Positions 23,247-33,830 are shown, counted from the stretch's first letter. The stretch: 64,000 nucleotides of DNA from Rhyacophila brunnea (GCA_022495005.1 JAGYXB010000083.1:620001-684000), one strand, 5' to 3'. The notes: generated by a model from the sequence alone, not told the origin. Translations and numbers: made by a program.

Positions 23247-24654
23247 GGGGAAGAGCTACAATTATTGGCCAGTTAAGGATTTTTTCAACTTTGTTAATTT
23301 TTTGTGGACACATTTCATTAGGAAGGTAAAATAAAAAAATATAATTTGTTAAATTGTTTATTTGTTTATTATAATCAATTATCAGAACATTTAAAAAAAT
23401 ATATTTTTCATCATAAAAAAAATAATCAAAAAAAAGGCAGAAATCTACAATTATTGGCCACTTTTATCAATTATTGGCCACCAAAAGATGCAATTATTGG
23501 CCACCCCAAAATTGCTCTAATAACATTATTTAAACGAAAATTAAAAAACAGTTTATGTAATATTATGATCACACATCATTATTAAGTGTTCAATCAAGTA
23601 GTTAATGCAACTTTATCGTCATTTTAGTAGACATACGTAACATATTACTTAAAAATACAAAGATCACATTGAGTTACAGTGAGAGAGGTATATTTAATTA
23701 AATACGTAGAGATTGTTGGAAATTGATTTTAAAAATTCAAAAGAAAACGTATACCTACCTTGTAGAAGTTAACAAATATCTTGACGTAGCATAGAGGATA
23801 AATGAGAATCATTGAAGTTTTCCCACAGTAAGAACAGCATACAAAACTTTTCAGTAGAGGATTTTTGCGGAAGGAATTTTAGTTTTGAATTTTAGCGTGT
23901 TTCTTGTTACTGAACGTAAAGACTCTTCACTATGGTTTTTCATATACTCTATTGCTTCTTTTATTCTTCCGTTCTTGACTATATTTCATTCGTTTATTTT
24001 GATGCATTTTTATTCTGGAACAATCAACAAAAAAGTTTCTAATATCGGCCATCAAAACTACAATTATGGGCCAGGTGGCCAACATTTATCTACGAATGTC
24101 GGAGAAATATAATAAAAACAAAGATAATTAATAATACTGTTAAAACACTATTCGACTAATAAAAATAAATGTAATACTTTATTAATTAGTCACATATTCC
24201 ATTATTAGCCAGGCCGGCCGATAAAGGAAAATCGACGTATTTTGGAATCAGTTATTGGCCACCATCATAATATACCTACCCACCTATTTTTCCAAAATAT
24301 ATGTCTAATGATGTATACATAAATTAAATACATAGATACTTTTGTCAATTGGATTAGCATTTTGTATAATATTAAATGTTTAACATACCTTTTAACAGAT
24401 GTCATGTCCTTGTACAATTTACAACAAATCTCACTTATTTCACGGTTTCGCTCGAACTGTCAGATAAAAATGCGATTTTGAGGTTTTTTTGTAATGCTAA
24501 AGGTAACAGTTACCTGTTTTACCAACGGAGGAACAATTGACGAGATTTCTTAATAAGTTAACAGACGGCAATGTTCATTTAATATCTTAAAAAACTAGAT
24601 TTTATCTGCAAGTGGCCAATAATTGAAACTGGCCCATAATAGTAGCTCTTACCC
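23247..24654. mobile_element. 1.4-kb TIR element with many internal CAATTATTGGCCA motifs
   Basis: Left end GGGGAAGAGCTACAATTATT (continuing GGCCAG) and right end (reverse complement) GGGTAAGAGCTACTATTATG (continuing GGCCAG) match at 23 of 26 positions. Both are bordered by TA (23245-23246, 24655-24656). The motif CAATTATTGGCCA or a one-to-three-base variant occurs at 23259, 23448, 23468, 23491, 24061, 24199, 24250, and inverted at 24613 and 24629. Open frames at 23346-23585 and 23885-24112 show no transposase domain I recognise. Superfamily unassigned; the TA borders suggest Tc1/mariner-type target choice. Confidence 0.65.
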
Positions 24655-24656
24655 TA

Positions 24657-25084
24657 ATTATTTTAATGGTATAATCTATTGTGTATTTAATTTATTAAGT
24701 TCGTTTTAGTTAGCGTCGTATTTTTATTTGATCAGCCAGCCAGTTCATTAATATGTAGGTAACTAAACCATTATTTCTGCTCAAACGCATAAAATATTGA
24801 ATTGACCTTTATATCCAACGGAAGTAATTTTTTTTTTGTACCTATAATCGGAATCGTTTACCGAAGTAATAAAATAAATACACAAATCACAAATGTGTTC
24901 GTTGTTTTATTTTATTAATCCATTTTTTCTTTCTTTCTTTCAGGTAAGCATCTTTGATCAAATTAGGACCATGACGTCCCAGTCAAGCAAAGCATAAGGT
25001 ATTCAAACTACAATAATTATAAACTAACCTGTTACATTACAATATCTCCTCATTCTACGAAGTCTAACGATTTAAACTTTTAAA
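24657..25084. other. Gene-free stretch
   Basis: AT-rich; a TTTCTTTCTTTC run at about 24927-24941. Nothing else supported. Confidence 0.4.
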
Positions 25085-25425
25085 GATACTATATTATTAA
25101 AGCTATACTTCAGCTGAGGCACGGTCTAAAACGATCGTGACTACGCAACGCACAGATTGTGCAAACGACGCGTGACGGACAAACGTAATTTGTCATAAAA
25201 AATCAACATGCATCCATTTAATATTATGTTTATTGTTATATTCATTGACATGTTTTGTTTTTCGAGTAAATACGCAACATTTTTTAGTCATCTTTACACG
25301 ATTTAAGACGTCATCACAAAACAAATTGACGTGCGAAAAGGAGACTATCGCTCTCCGACTGGCAACGCATGCAAAATTACGTCCCACCTATAGCTGAAAA
25401 TTATTTGCCGTTTCACTGAAGTATG
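25085..25425. repeat. Dispersed repeat with hAT-like CAGTGAAACGG end
   Basis: In reverse complement the end reads CAGTGAAACGGCAAATAATT then TTCAGCTATAGGTGGGACG, and it matches 55905-55955 (CAGTGAAACGGCAAATAATT, TTCAACTGTAGGCGCGACG). The second block around 25100-25190 is GC-richer. Possibly a hAT MITE, but the other terminus and TSD were not identified. Confidence 0.5.
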
Positions 25426-25584
25426 CTCTTAAAGTATTTCTGAAACAGCGTCAATTTGAATTTAAATTCATCTTTACGCAAGTGCAATTTAAAGCATTTT
25501 GATTGAACATTACTCTTCCAGTTGGCTTCACAAGTGAATAGTGAGAAGCAACGACCAATGCACCATATTTAACAATGTCGTCAC

Positions 25585-26080
25585 CATGGCCCCCACATCC
25601 TGAAGCGGGTCGTCATGTCACGAAGCTTGGCGGGCTTCCTACCTATCGCTAAGGTTAAGGGCAGTCTGATGTCTTTCACTTGTATTCTTTAAATGCTATT
25701 TCGCGGAACCAAATTAAGGCATTCCGTGTAAATTTAGCGATTTTTTCTATTTTTAAATAAATTCACTACTTATACATTATTCAGCCGTCGACACTCGGCA
25801 TCATATTACGAAACACCGACAGCGATCCCTTTTGTGGTAGCAAAGTAACATGCGACCCTTCGCCATTTTTACTACTCAGCGAAAACACACTAAAATAATT
25901 GTAAAATAAAATTCTACACGTGAGTTATATAACACGACATTCCATTGCACAGCCACATATCTTCTAATACTAAAACTTTGTAAGTAAAATAGCGCCGCAG
26001 GCGACTTTTTTAATTTATTTTGTGTGTTTATCTCATTTAACTGTTCGACCCACCACGTCGCCCCCCTCGTGGGGGCCATG
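25585..26080. mobile_element. CATGG-family hAT MITE, copy C
   Basis: TIRs CATGGCCCCCACATCC / CTCGTGGGGGCCATG with TSD GTCGTCAC (25577-25584) and GTCGTCAG (26081-26088), 7 of 8 identical. It is the most complete non-inverted copy (496 bp) and is useful as the reference for the family: ACCTATCGCTAAGGTTAAGG, AACACACTAAAATAATTGTA and GCGCCGCAGGCGAC mark its left, middle and right parts. Confidence 0.88.
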
Positions 26081-26088
26081 GTCGTCAG

Positions 26089-26360
26089 ACACACATACAG
26101 AAGGTAGAATATGAGGTAGAAGGGTAGAATTATTATTCACTTTCAGTATTTACACCATTTCTCCTAGCTTTAAAATACTTGCAGTTAGGTATGTGAGAAT
26201 TCCCAAGCGAAAATAATTCGGATAAAACTTCTAATCAATGATGTTGTATTACCGGATGAGTAGTTAGTTACCATACAAATGTCAATTTGAAACTGTACCT
26301 ACCACAACAGAATATATTACGAATATCATCTTATAATATTTCCTTGTAGGTATAAATGCG
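26089..26360. other. Gene-free spacer
   Basis: Nothing supported. Confidence 0.4.
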
Positions 26361-26364
26361 TTAA

Positions 26365-27719
26365 GGGGGGACATGCTCGTCGAAGGTCAAAATTGAGTTT
26401 TTATTGTATTTTCAAACCATGATCCTGGACACTCCTTAAACGTTGTAGATAATCTATTTAAATAATTTTGAAGCCTTATTATCCTTTATAGTTATTTTAA
26501 ACATTTGATGACTGCACAAAGTATTTTTGATACATAAAATAGTATTCTTTTAAACCTCTCGCTCTAATGTTTTAGAATATAGTCATATTTCGGTACATAA
26601 CTGTGCAGTGGTGTTAAGATTTTTTACATTTATTAATTTTTAAACGCATTTATAAAACCATTAGTATAATTTATTACGAGATAATTTTTGTAAAATATTC
26701 ACGATAAAAAATTATATTGATAATCTCTGTGATCCCAAATTTGACAAGAATTAGGCATTTTATTATTCAAAAAATCGGCAAGATTAACACATTTGAAGAT
26801 GAATCTAAAGATACTTATTATAAGCTATGTCTTTGACCATTCAAGTGTGATAAACATCTTATGAATAATGATTGCTTTATAATAATTATTGACCTAAGAA
26901 TAAGGTAGTGTTTTTTTGAAATACGCCATTTCTTTTGTCATTCCCCAGTGGTTAAGCTACAACATACGGCCGTAGCCATAAAATGACAAACTATAATTAA
27001 AGTAGGGAGTAAAATTATGTTAACGCGCGTGTTTGAACATGTACCTAACCGAATTTTTTTTATTTTTTTTTAAACGGTACATGTTCAAACACGCGCGTCA
27101 ATATTTTTCCCTACTTAATTATAATAGTCAATTTTATTTACTATGGCCGTATGACTAACCACTGACAAAAAGCGTTTTCAACTACCTTATTCTTAGGTCA
27201 ATAATTATTATAAAGCAATCATTATTCATAAGATGTTTATCACACTTGAATGTCAAAACATAGCTTATAATAAATATCTTTAAATCATCTTGAAATGTGT
27301 TAATCTTGCCGATTTTTTGAATAATAAAATGCCTAATTCTTGTCAAATTTGGGATCACAGAGATTATCAATATAATTTTTTATCGTGAATATTTTACAAA
27401 AATTATCTCGTAATAAATTATACTAATGGTTTTATAAATGCGTTTAAAATTAATAAACGTAAAAAATCTTAACACCACTGCACAGTTATGTACCGAAATA
27501 TGACTATATTCTAAAACATTAGAGCGAGAGGTTTAAAAGAATACTATTTTATGTAACAAAAATACTTTATGCAGTCATCAAATGTTTAAAATAATTATAA
27601 AGGATAATAAGGCTTCAAAATTATATAAATAGATCATCTACAACGTTTAAGGAGTGTCCAGGATCATGGTTTGAATATAATAAAAACTCAATTTTGACCT
27701 TCGACGAGCATGTCCCCCC
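26365..27719. mobile_element. Long foldback palindrome with TTAA target duplication
   Basis: Two arms of roughly 670 bp are near-perfect reverse complements. The left end is GGGGGGACATGCTCGTCGAA and the right end TTCGACGAGCATGTCCCCCC, each bordered by TTAA (26361-26364, 27720-27723). The centre is a T-rich loop at about 27045-27075. The innermost part of each arm holds AACGCGCGTGTTTGAACATG. Arms differ by scattered substitutions and small indels. No transposase. TTAA with a G run at the end suggests mobilisation by a piggyBac-type transposase, although canonical piggyBac ends begin CCC. A transcript through it would form a very long hairpin. Confidence 0.93.
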
Positions 27720-27872
27720 TTAAGACCGTTATCATGAGTTCCAGAATATCACCTGTATAATATGTTAGGGTTGTAAAACTGTGTTTCTAACAGTGTCCAT
27801 ACAGCCAAGAATAGGAGCTTAATGGAATTTCTTCTGAGCTGTATCATTCATAAACCATGTGCGTGCCCTGGG

Positions 27873-27967
27873 GCTCGATTTCCTAACTATTATCTCGTGT
27901 GACACCAGACGACATGACGTAATTGTGACGTCTGGTGCCACACGAGACGATAGTTAGGAAATCGGGC
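27873..27967. repeat. Small palindromic MITE
   Basis: GCTCGATTTCCTAACTATTA and TCGTGTGACACCAGACG on the left mirror CGTCTGGTGCCACACGA and GATAGTTAGGAAATCGGGC on the right across 95 bp. The centre ACATGACGTAATTGTGACGTC links it to 1551-1840. Confidence 0.8.
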
Positions 27968-28035
27968 TGCTGTGCGCCGATTCTGTAGCGGGTCAGGGTG
28001 AAAGTAAGTACTATTGTACTTTGGCGAGTGTATTT

Positions 28036-28300
28036 TACAGGGAACTCAGAAATAATGGGAACTGAAATACACAACGGGTAAGGCGATAGCAGGTAACCGA
28101 CTCGAGTAAGGATGAATCCGGGTTAAACTTACACACGTGTCTAGAATACGCTTAACGTCGAATACTGAAAACTGCTCTCGGTTTATGCATTTACGCTCAT
28201 TTAATGTTGGTGTATTACACACACTATTGCACGTGCATAATGCGTGCTTCATTTTTGTAGGACACTCACACATTCAAAAGCCTGCTTCACCATGCGGTGT
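28036..28300 (+). repeat. Dispersed repeat: empty-site relative of the Harbinger target
   Basis: Homologous to 17000-17252 plus 18059-18110 (reverse strand). Across the insertion point this copy reads GAACTGAAATACACAACGGG, whereas the filled copy reads GAACTGAAATACC, then TAA, the transposon, TAA and CGGGT. It therefore records the target before insertion and confirms the 3-bp duplication. Confidence 0.75.
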
Positions 28301-28355
28301 ATTGAATATAGCCTATTGGTATTCTATTTATTATCTGTTCTGTGGTATTTTACAA

Positions 28356-28765
28356 CGCTTTTATTAGCTCGTATTCTTATTTATCCGGTGGCTGTTTATC
28401 CAGTACAAATCTTGCAATCGATTTTTAACTAACTTCCCAACTAGCTAGACATTTGAAACTTTTAGAATATATCATAACACGATGCCAATGCATTCTTTTA
28501 ATACTTTTAGCCATCTTTAAATAGCATTGAATTAAATTTTCAGTTAATTCTGTTTTGTATGAGAAGTTATTTCGCAAGAAATCCGTAATCCAATCCACTA
28601 TTATTGGTTGCTAAGCGGGGGTGGTCCTAGCAACAAAATTATTAATATACACGTGCGTTAGTATGGAAATCAACATGACATGTCAGTATTCTATATTTGT
28701 TTGTTTGTTCATTTTTTATTTACTTCATATCAAGTACAAGTTTGAGCATATTGAGCATAATAATT
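28356..28765. repeat. Dispersed repeat, copy 2
   Basis: Partner of 9988-10400 in the same orientation, with an extra short block GGTGGCTGTTTATCC near the start. Divergence is moderate. No protein remnant. Confidence 0.75.
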
Positions 28766-28852
28766 GAACAGAAAATTTAAAAACGTTGTATCTAAAAAGT
28801 TCTTTTTATTTTGTAATTATTATTTCATGTTGTCGTTGGGTAAGTAAGTAGC

Positions 28853-29009
28853 TTAAAGTGCGGCCACACCGGCAACAAGTCGCGCGACAACTCGTTAAAT
28901 TTTACGATAATTATCATAATTGCTTAAGAAATTTTACGATAATTATCATGCTTATCGTAAAATTTAACGAGTTGTCGCGCGACTTGTTTTCGGTGTGGCC
29001 GCACTTTAA
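28853..29009. mobile_element. Palindromic MITE bordered by TTAA
   Basis: TTAAAGTGCGGCCACACCGG ... CGGTGTGGCCGCACTTTAA. Arms of about 63 bp include AAGTCGCGCGACAACTCG, itself partly palindromic (TCGCGCGA), and TTTTACGATAATTATCAT. The inner loop is short, so the whole 157 bp would form one stem. The TTAA borders (28853-28856, 29006-29009) may be the TSD. The 141-codon open frame starting at 28858 runs through this palindrome and is spurious. Confidence 0.85.
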
Positions 29010-29672
29010 CAATCTACTTAAACTTTGCTTATACAATGTCGCATTTTTCATTGATTGGGCGGGCGTGCGGTGTGTTTGTATGATCATATCGAAGTTCAGT
29101 CAACTGATGTCATTAACATTTCAAGTTTATCCTGTTTTTCTAATACCTCAAACGTATTTTTTAATAAAAGTGTTGTATGGCTTACAACTGCGGATTATAA
29201 TTTTATTTGTCTGTACATGTAGGTATTGTGGTTATTTAATTTGTTTATATATACTTACAGAAATGCATTATTTTAATATCTAATAATAAGCTGAAAACAC
29301 CAAATTACGTATTAATATTATAATTAAAACGTTCAGAAATCCATTGTATGAAACTTATTATAATAATCATAGAAATTTTACAGTATCTAATCTGTCCAAC
29401 TGAAGGTTGTACAGGTTTAGACAGATTTCATCTTTCAATCGACATAATGTAATATAAGGTTACTCCCGGATGATGTGATTGGCATCCAGTAATCCGTTTG
29501 CTTGTGTGAAATACAACGAGTACAGAGTCTATCTATGTATAGGTATAGACTACGGGCTCTCAACCTGCAACCCCAGCCACATTTATACATAAATGCATTT
29601 TTGATAGGGTGAACAAAACATATTCAAAACAATCATACAATACAATTTTACACGCTTTCTACGTTTCCCATG
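29010..29672. other. Gene-free stretch
   Basis: AT-rich, nothing supported beyond the tail of the spurious frame noted above. Confidence 0.4.
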
Positions 29673-29680
29673 TGAATTAT

Positions 29681-30060
29681 CAGGGCTTTGAACCGTCATT
29701 TTTTTCGTTTCAGTTTTCGTTCCGGTTCAAGTAATATATTTGTAAGTATATATATGTATATATATATATATATATATCGGTTCGGTTCTGGTATTTATTT
29801 ATATTAAAAAATTATTTTCTACTACAATTTAGAACATTTTATGGTACTAGTATGATAGCCCGGTGCTACGCTACGAAACCAATGAGTTGCACCGCACGGC
29901 GGCGCCGTAGCCATATATTTTTTTAAATACGACAACTGAAGTGGGGCGTAAGATCATGTTAACGCGTGTCTTTGAACATGTACCTAACCGAAAAAAACGA
30001 TTTTTTCCGATTCGGTTCCGGTTTTTTCCGGTTTTCGGTTCAGTTTGGTTCGAAGCCCTG
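29681..30060. mobile_element. hAT MITE rich in GGTTCGGTT words
   Basis: TIR CAGGGCTTTGAACC / GGTTCGAAGCCCTG with an 8-bp TSD TGAATTAT (29673-29680) and AGAATTAT (30061-30068), 7 of 8 matching. Near both ends the words CGGTTC and CGGTTTTCGGTT are repeated. The middle (about 29895-29990) contains CGCCGTAGCCATA, CATGTTAACGCGTG and TTTGAACATGTACCTAACCG, closely matching the inner arm of the foldback at 26365-27719. A TA microsatellite lies at 29749-29778. Confidence 0.85.
29749..29778. repeat. TA microsatellite
   Basis: About 30 bp of alternating T and A with one G interruption, inside the hAT MITE. Confidence 0.9.
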
Positions 30061-30390
30061 AGAATTATCCGTTACATTTTAACATGAATTCGCATTAACA
30101 TTCCATTTCTTAAAAGTTACTCACTGTTGTTTCACTTGGATTATAAAATGTTTGGAGTGTTATTGTTAATTCTAAAACATTGAATAGGTAATTCATATTC
30201 ACATCTGTTTCGGGTCACATCCTCAAAACGATTTTTACTGCAGAACATATTTGATTATACATTACTCGATATTTTAGAATTGACTTTAAATTGGTTTTTA
30301 AACCAAACGCCAGTCCAATAATCATAAAGAAATGAAGATCTCCAATTATATTCAACTATAATATCTAATAATAATCAGAAATTAAAGATC

Positions 30391-30690
30391 TTGGCATATT
30401 TCGCCTTTCATTCTCTTGAAGCTCGTAGGTCAATTCTGCTCTTAAAGCATTTTTCCCTGCTCTTACGTGGTATCGTTTTCAATCCCGATATTCTAGAAAA
30501 TTTGAATTTTTACGCACCCGTCAATTACATGCGTGGTCGCAGCCATGACCTATTTTGGGTGAAAGCTATTTCCTCATGTCAGGCTCACCAGGCACCAATA
30601 GCGAGGGCTGTGCGGCTGGTCAATGCACTCCCTAGAGATGTAGATATTTTTGGCGATCCATTATATATTCTGTTTTTTAAATTCTATTTT
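30391..30690 (+). mobile_element. LINE ORF2 C-terminal fragment (jockey/CR1-like)
   Basis: One open frame contains SLEARRSILLLKHFSLLLRG, then DILENLNFYAPVNYMRGRSH and APIARAVRLVNALPRDVDIF. The R-R-x-L-x-L...PxxR...NxxL...xxDIF pattern is what follows the reverse transcriptase domain in jockey/CR1-type LINEs, just before ORF2 ends. It is a 5'-truncated piece with no RT catalytic motif. Confidence 0.7.
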
Positions 30691-30709
30691 GTTTAATTTG
30701 TGTTTTTTT

Positions 30710-31269
30710 TTAATTATTGTTGTTTTTTTTATTTAATTTCTTTTGTGTAAAACTATTTTTGCTTTGTTTTTTATTCTCTAACTGATCACTTGTAATTTTT
30801 ATTCTAAATGGCATGTTGTGAACGTCCCGAATTAATAATTTGTTATTTACTAAACGTATATTTTTCAAATAAATATATAATGGGTCATTATATTTACTGT
30901 CTCTATCTATTGTAAAATACCACACTGTTTCTAGTTTCTTGAAGATTATTTTTTTCCATGGGCGATCCACTTTTTTGTGGATAGGTATTTTACATTTTCA
31001 TACCTATCGAAATCGTTTGTTCCAACTTTCAGCCTAATTTTCTGATTTTCAGTCGATGTGGTTAATCGAGTCTCGATTTCCGGCATCGGAGACCGTGACG
31101 ATACGTCAACTCCATTAATAAAAGTAATTACGTACTTACACATAAAATACACATGGTAAAAAATCAGTTGACTATTTAGTAATTCGCGACCTCTTAAAAA
31201 ACACACCTGGGCCGCCACCTGTATATTGAGAACCCGTGATAACACCGAAACGAATATAATTAAAACCAT
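30710..31269 (-). CDS. Candidate small secreted protein, one frameshift
   Basis: From ATG at 31269 the protein begins MVLIIFVSVLSRVLNIQVAA, a good signal peptide (hydrophobic core, small residues at the expected cleavage site). The first frame runs about 108 codons to 30946. The second, from about 30970 to 30710, continues the same composition (PWKKIIFKKLETVWYFTIDR, NIRLVNNKLLIRDVHNMPF) and ends in a Lys/Asn-rich tail. The two overlap around the A-rich 30955-30977 tract, so a single-base indel there would join them into about 190 residues. I do not recognise the family. The section VCFLRGREL...YFMCKYVITF could be read-through of an unspliced segment, but no in-phase GT-AG pair was found. It may be a host gene or effector-like gene, intact or decayed, or a lucky open frame; flanking DNA is LINE and SINE. 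Confidence 0.4.
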
Positions 31270-31372
31270 GTCCGATTTTAAGAAGATCATAGGGCACCCA
31301 CAGAGTGTAGGTTTATTCGATGAGAAATGTATATTAGCCACTTACTCAACTCTCTATTTATTAGATCCATAC

Positions 31373-31462
31373 ACACATTGAAGAACAAAATGTGATTTTC
31401 CGGGATTTGAACCCGGGTCCCACGACATTATAGGCCGTCACGTTAGCCGCTCGGCCATCATG
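31373..31462 (-). repeat. tRNA-derived SINE
   Basis: In reverse complement: GATGGCCGAGCGGCTAACGT, TATAATGTCGTGGGA, a T-arm with perfect B box CCGGGTTCAAATCCCGG, then the body CACATTTTGTTCTTCAATGTG. Best-preserved head of the family in the window. The acceptor stem is missing, so it is not a tRNA gene. Confidence 0.78.
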
Positions 31463-32420
31463 GGAGTAAATGCTAATATTATATTGCCCACGGTGTTTTT
31501 TTTTTGGTTAGTGTTTATATTAACGATTGCTTACATCAATCTCAAATTAGCATTGAAGGAGTATTATATAAATATTATTTATTTTCAATAAATTAGAACA
31601 GCTCGTTTGATATGCTATCGGCAGTTTTGCAATACCTGTTGAACGATATCTCAAATTTGGACAATCTTGTCTTAACAAATCTTGATCACCGATGTTGAGT
31701 TTACTAATATTACTTACTAAAATCGCAAAATAGTTTGCCCGTTCGATTTTGTTATTGAAGATACGAGTACACTAACCAGAGATTATTTATTAGAAATAAA
31801 GAGTATTAGGGCATTGTAGTTATTTTTTAATGCGCCATAATACATAGGTAATAAAATACAATATGAAATTATAAACAGTATGAAAGAAAGACTTAATTAC
31901 TAATAACAAGCAATATAAAACACGAAAGAAGGAGAGGCAGAGAGTTTTTATCTCAATATTAGAATAATAATAATAAAGACAATTCCAAACAATTATAAAT
32001 TTGACTTATTTTAAACGTCCACAAACATTATAAAGTTAGTCAAACATTATCAAGTAGGCTAATCGCATAGTATCACATCCGTCTTGCGACCGGGTTATCA
32101 TGAAGATCGCAGAGGTACGACGGTACGAGTGATATTGGCGGGAATGACATTAATTATTGATACTTGACAGTATGAACGGATTGTAAATTAACCCACAAAT
32201 AAGTGAAAAGAAATGCCTTAAAGGATATCAGTTATTAACACATTTTCAGCCGGCTGAGTCTCCGTACATGATAGATTAACTAAGGCAGTATATATATTAT
32301 ATTGTATATTGTATCGTGTATTACTATTGAATATCAAAATAATAATATGTATACTTATTGCGAATCATTTCAGTGTGTGAAATACCATGCAGCTATACTT
32401 GTATACAAATTGCATTAGTC
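31463..32420. other. Gene-free stretch
   Basis: AT-rich; no supported features. Confidence 0.4.
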
Positions 32421-32512
32421 GTTTAGAACAGTGCTCCGCAACCGTTGTGACGAGACGATGCTAGGTGTGCCGCGGAGCATTGCTTAAAAAAAAAAACACA
32501 AATAGTTTTGTA

Positions 32513-32800
32513 TATTTTACAATACTGAACTTGGCTGGTACATTTGAGCACCTGCATGAACTTAATAAAATAATGCAAGGTCAGAATGAAAATATATTTA
32601 CGTGGTCTGATAAATTAGAAGGATCTCTACAAATGTACCAAAGGACCTACCAGACCACCAATGAAAACAAGCAATTGATTTTGGATCCTTTTCAAAAACA
32701 TTTAACTTTGCTTCAAAAGAAATTTCATCATTACTTTCATACAATCAATACGACTGGATTCGAAACCCTTTCACAAGATCCCTTTTCGTGGAATACAATT
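32513..32800 (+). pseudogene. hAT transposase fragment (ZBED5/FAM200/SCAND3-like)
   Basis: Within one open frame (32465-32974) the part ILNLAGTFEHLHELNKIMQG, QNENIFTWSDKLEG and LLQKKFHHYF resembles the region of these transposases with the LNxLNxxLQGK...FxxKL...F pattern, between the catalytic residues and the dimerisation domain. Beyond about 32830 the frame enters repeat sequence and loses meaning. No catalytic residue is present. Confidence 0.7.
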
Positions 32801-32867
32801 TATTATTATTGTGTCAATACTCGACAAATAATTATTGTTAACCCGACAACTAACCATAATTCAAGTA

Positions 32868-33024
32868 GATGTATTAATAAATACGAAAAATTGCTAAACA
32901 TAGAATCAATACGATTAATTTTACCTCGTACACCATTTGTAAAACGCTATTTTAAAGTATCACACTGTCTTTAACCTTAGCGATAGGTAGGGGGGGTGAA
33001 GATTCTGGCCTGGGGTCCATGTTT
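32868..33024. repeat. CATGG-family fragment embedded in the hAT
   Basis: AATACGAAAAATTGCTAAAC, then TATCACACTGTCTTTAACC, TTAGCGATAGGTAGGGGGG and CCTGGGGTCCATG follow the order of copy A (434-935). About 155 bp of that MITE are present without the other end. Confidence 0.7.
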
Positions 33025-33122
33025 TGGTGTGTAAATTGTTTTACGTGTGGTGTGCCGCGGAAATCTGGGAAGACCTTTAGTGTGCCGTGTGTGAGAAAAG
33101 GTTTCGGAGCACTGGTTTAGAA

Positions 33123-33493
33123 TATAAACACCTACGAGTATCTCCTATACACACTGATCTTGATCTATAATCCCACCGTCGTAAAAGTCCTGCAATTTTG
33201 TATGGATGTATATATATATATATATTGTTTATTATATTAATATGTAATGGTTTATTATACACAATCAATAAGTCAGCTAGGCCTCGTAATCCGATACAAT
33301 ACATAAAAATAATAGCTTCCCATATTTCTCTATCGAGGCGCGCCCACCTTTCCATTTGACAGGTCATCTCTCCCGCATGAGTAATGTATTGGTATTTCGT
33401 TACTAACAAGATAATCATGTACCCGGTCAAATTGAAATGTATGCGAAAGGACATACAAAGAATAAGGATTGTGTAGTTTTATATTAAATATAG
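33123..33493. other. Gene-free stretch
   Basis: A TA-rich run at 33209-33227. The open frame on the minus strand (33077-33454) overlaps the hAT end and lacks a domain. Confidence 0.4.
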
Positions 33494-33497
33494 TTAA

Positions 33498-33830
33498 GGG
33501 GGAAGGTGTTCCATGTCAGCTATTTTCTGGTATTTTCAGAGGTTAAGCCTGAATAGTACGTAAGATTTGTAGAAAAACTATTTATATCATTATGAAGCTT
33601 ATTCATCGTCAAATATTTATGTAAAACATTTGATAACTACATAAAGTATTTTTATGACGTAAAATAATATTCTTTGAAACCGTGAAACGTGATAATTGAG
33701 AACGAAGCCATATTTTTGTGACATTAATAGGCTGTGATGATGACAAATTTTTCCCTTAATTATTATCTCAAACGATTTATTATAGATAGTTGTAATGTTA
33801 TAAAACATAATGTAGTAAAATATATTCAGT
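33498..33830. repeat. Diverged one-arm copy of the TTAA foldback
   Basis: Begins at TTAA (33494-33497) with GGGGGAAGGTG, then CATTTGATAACTACATAAAG, TATTTTTATGACGTAAAATA and ATATTCTTTGAAACC, matching in order the left arm of 26365-27719 (CATTTGATGACTGCACAAAG, TATTTTTGATACATAAAATA, GTATTCTTTTAAACC). The second arm is absent. Confidence 0.7.

Larger units (their letters stand above)
32429..33114 (+). mobile_element. hAT deletion derivative (ZBED5/FAM200-like ends)
   Basis: TIRs CAGTGCTCCGCAACC / GGTTTCGGAGCACTG with a perfect 8-bp TSD GTTTAGAA (32421-32428, 33115-33122). 686 bp. It carries a transposase remnant in its left half and a foreign CATGG-family fragment in its right half. Inner ends share GTGTGCCGCGGA in direct form near both termini. 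Confidence 0.92.

Noticed and set aside
28858..29283. 141-codon open frame, one of the longest
   Set aside because: Its first 50 codons are a palindromic MITE; the rest is hydrophobic AT-driven translation without a domain.
33077..33454. 125-codon minus-strand frame
   Set aside because: Starts outside and runs into the end of the hAT at 32429-33114; contains translated TA microsatellite.
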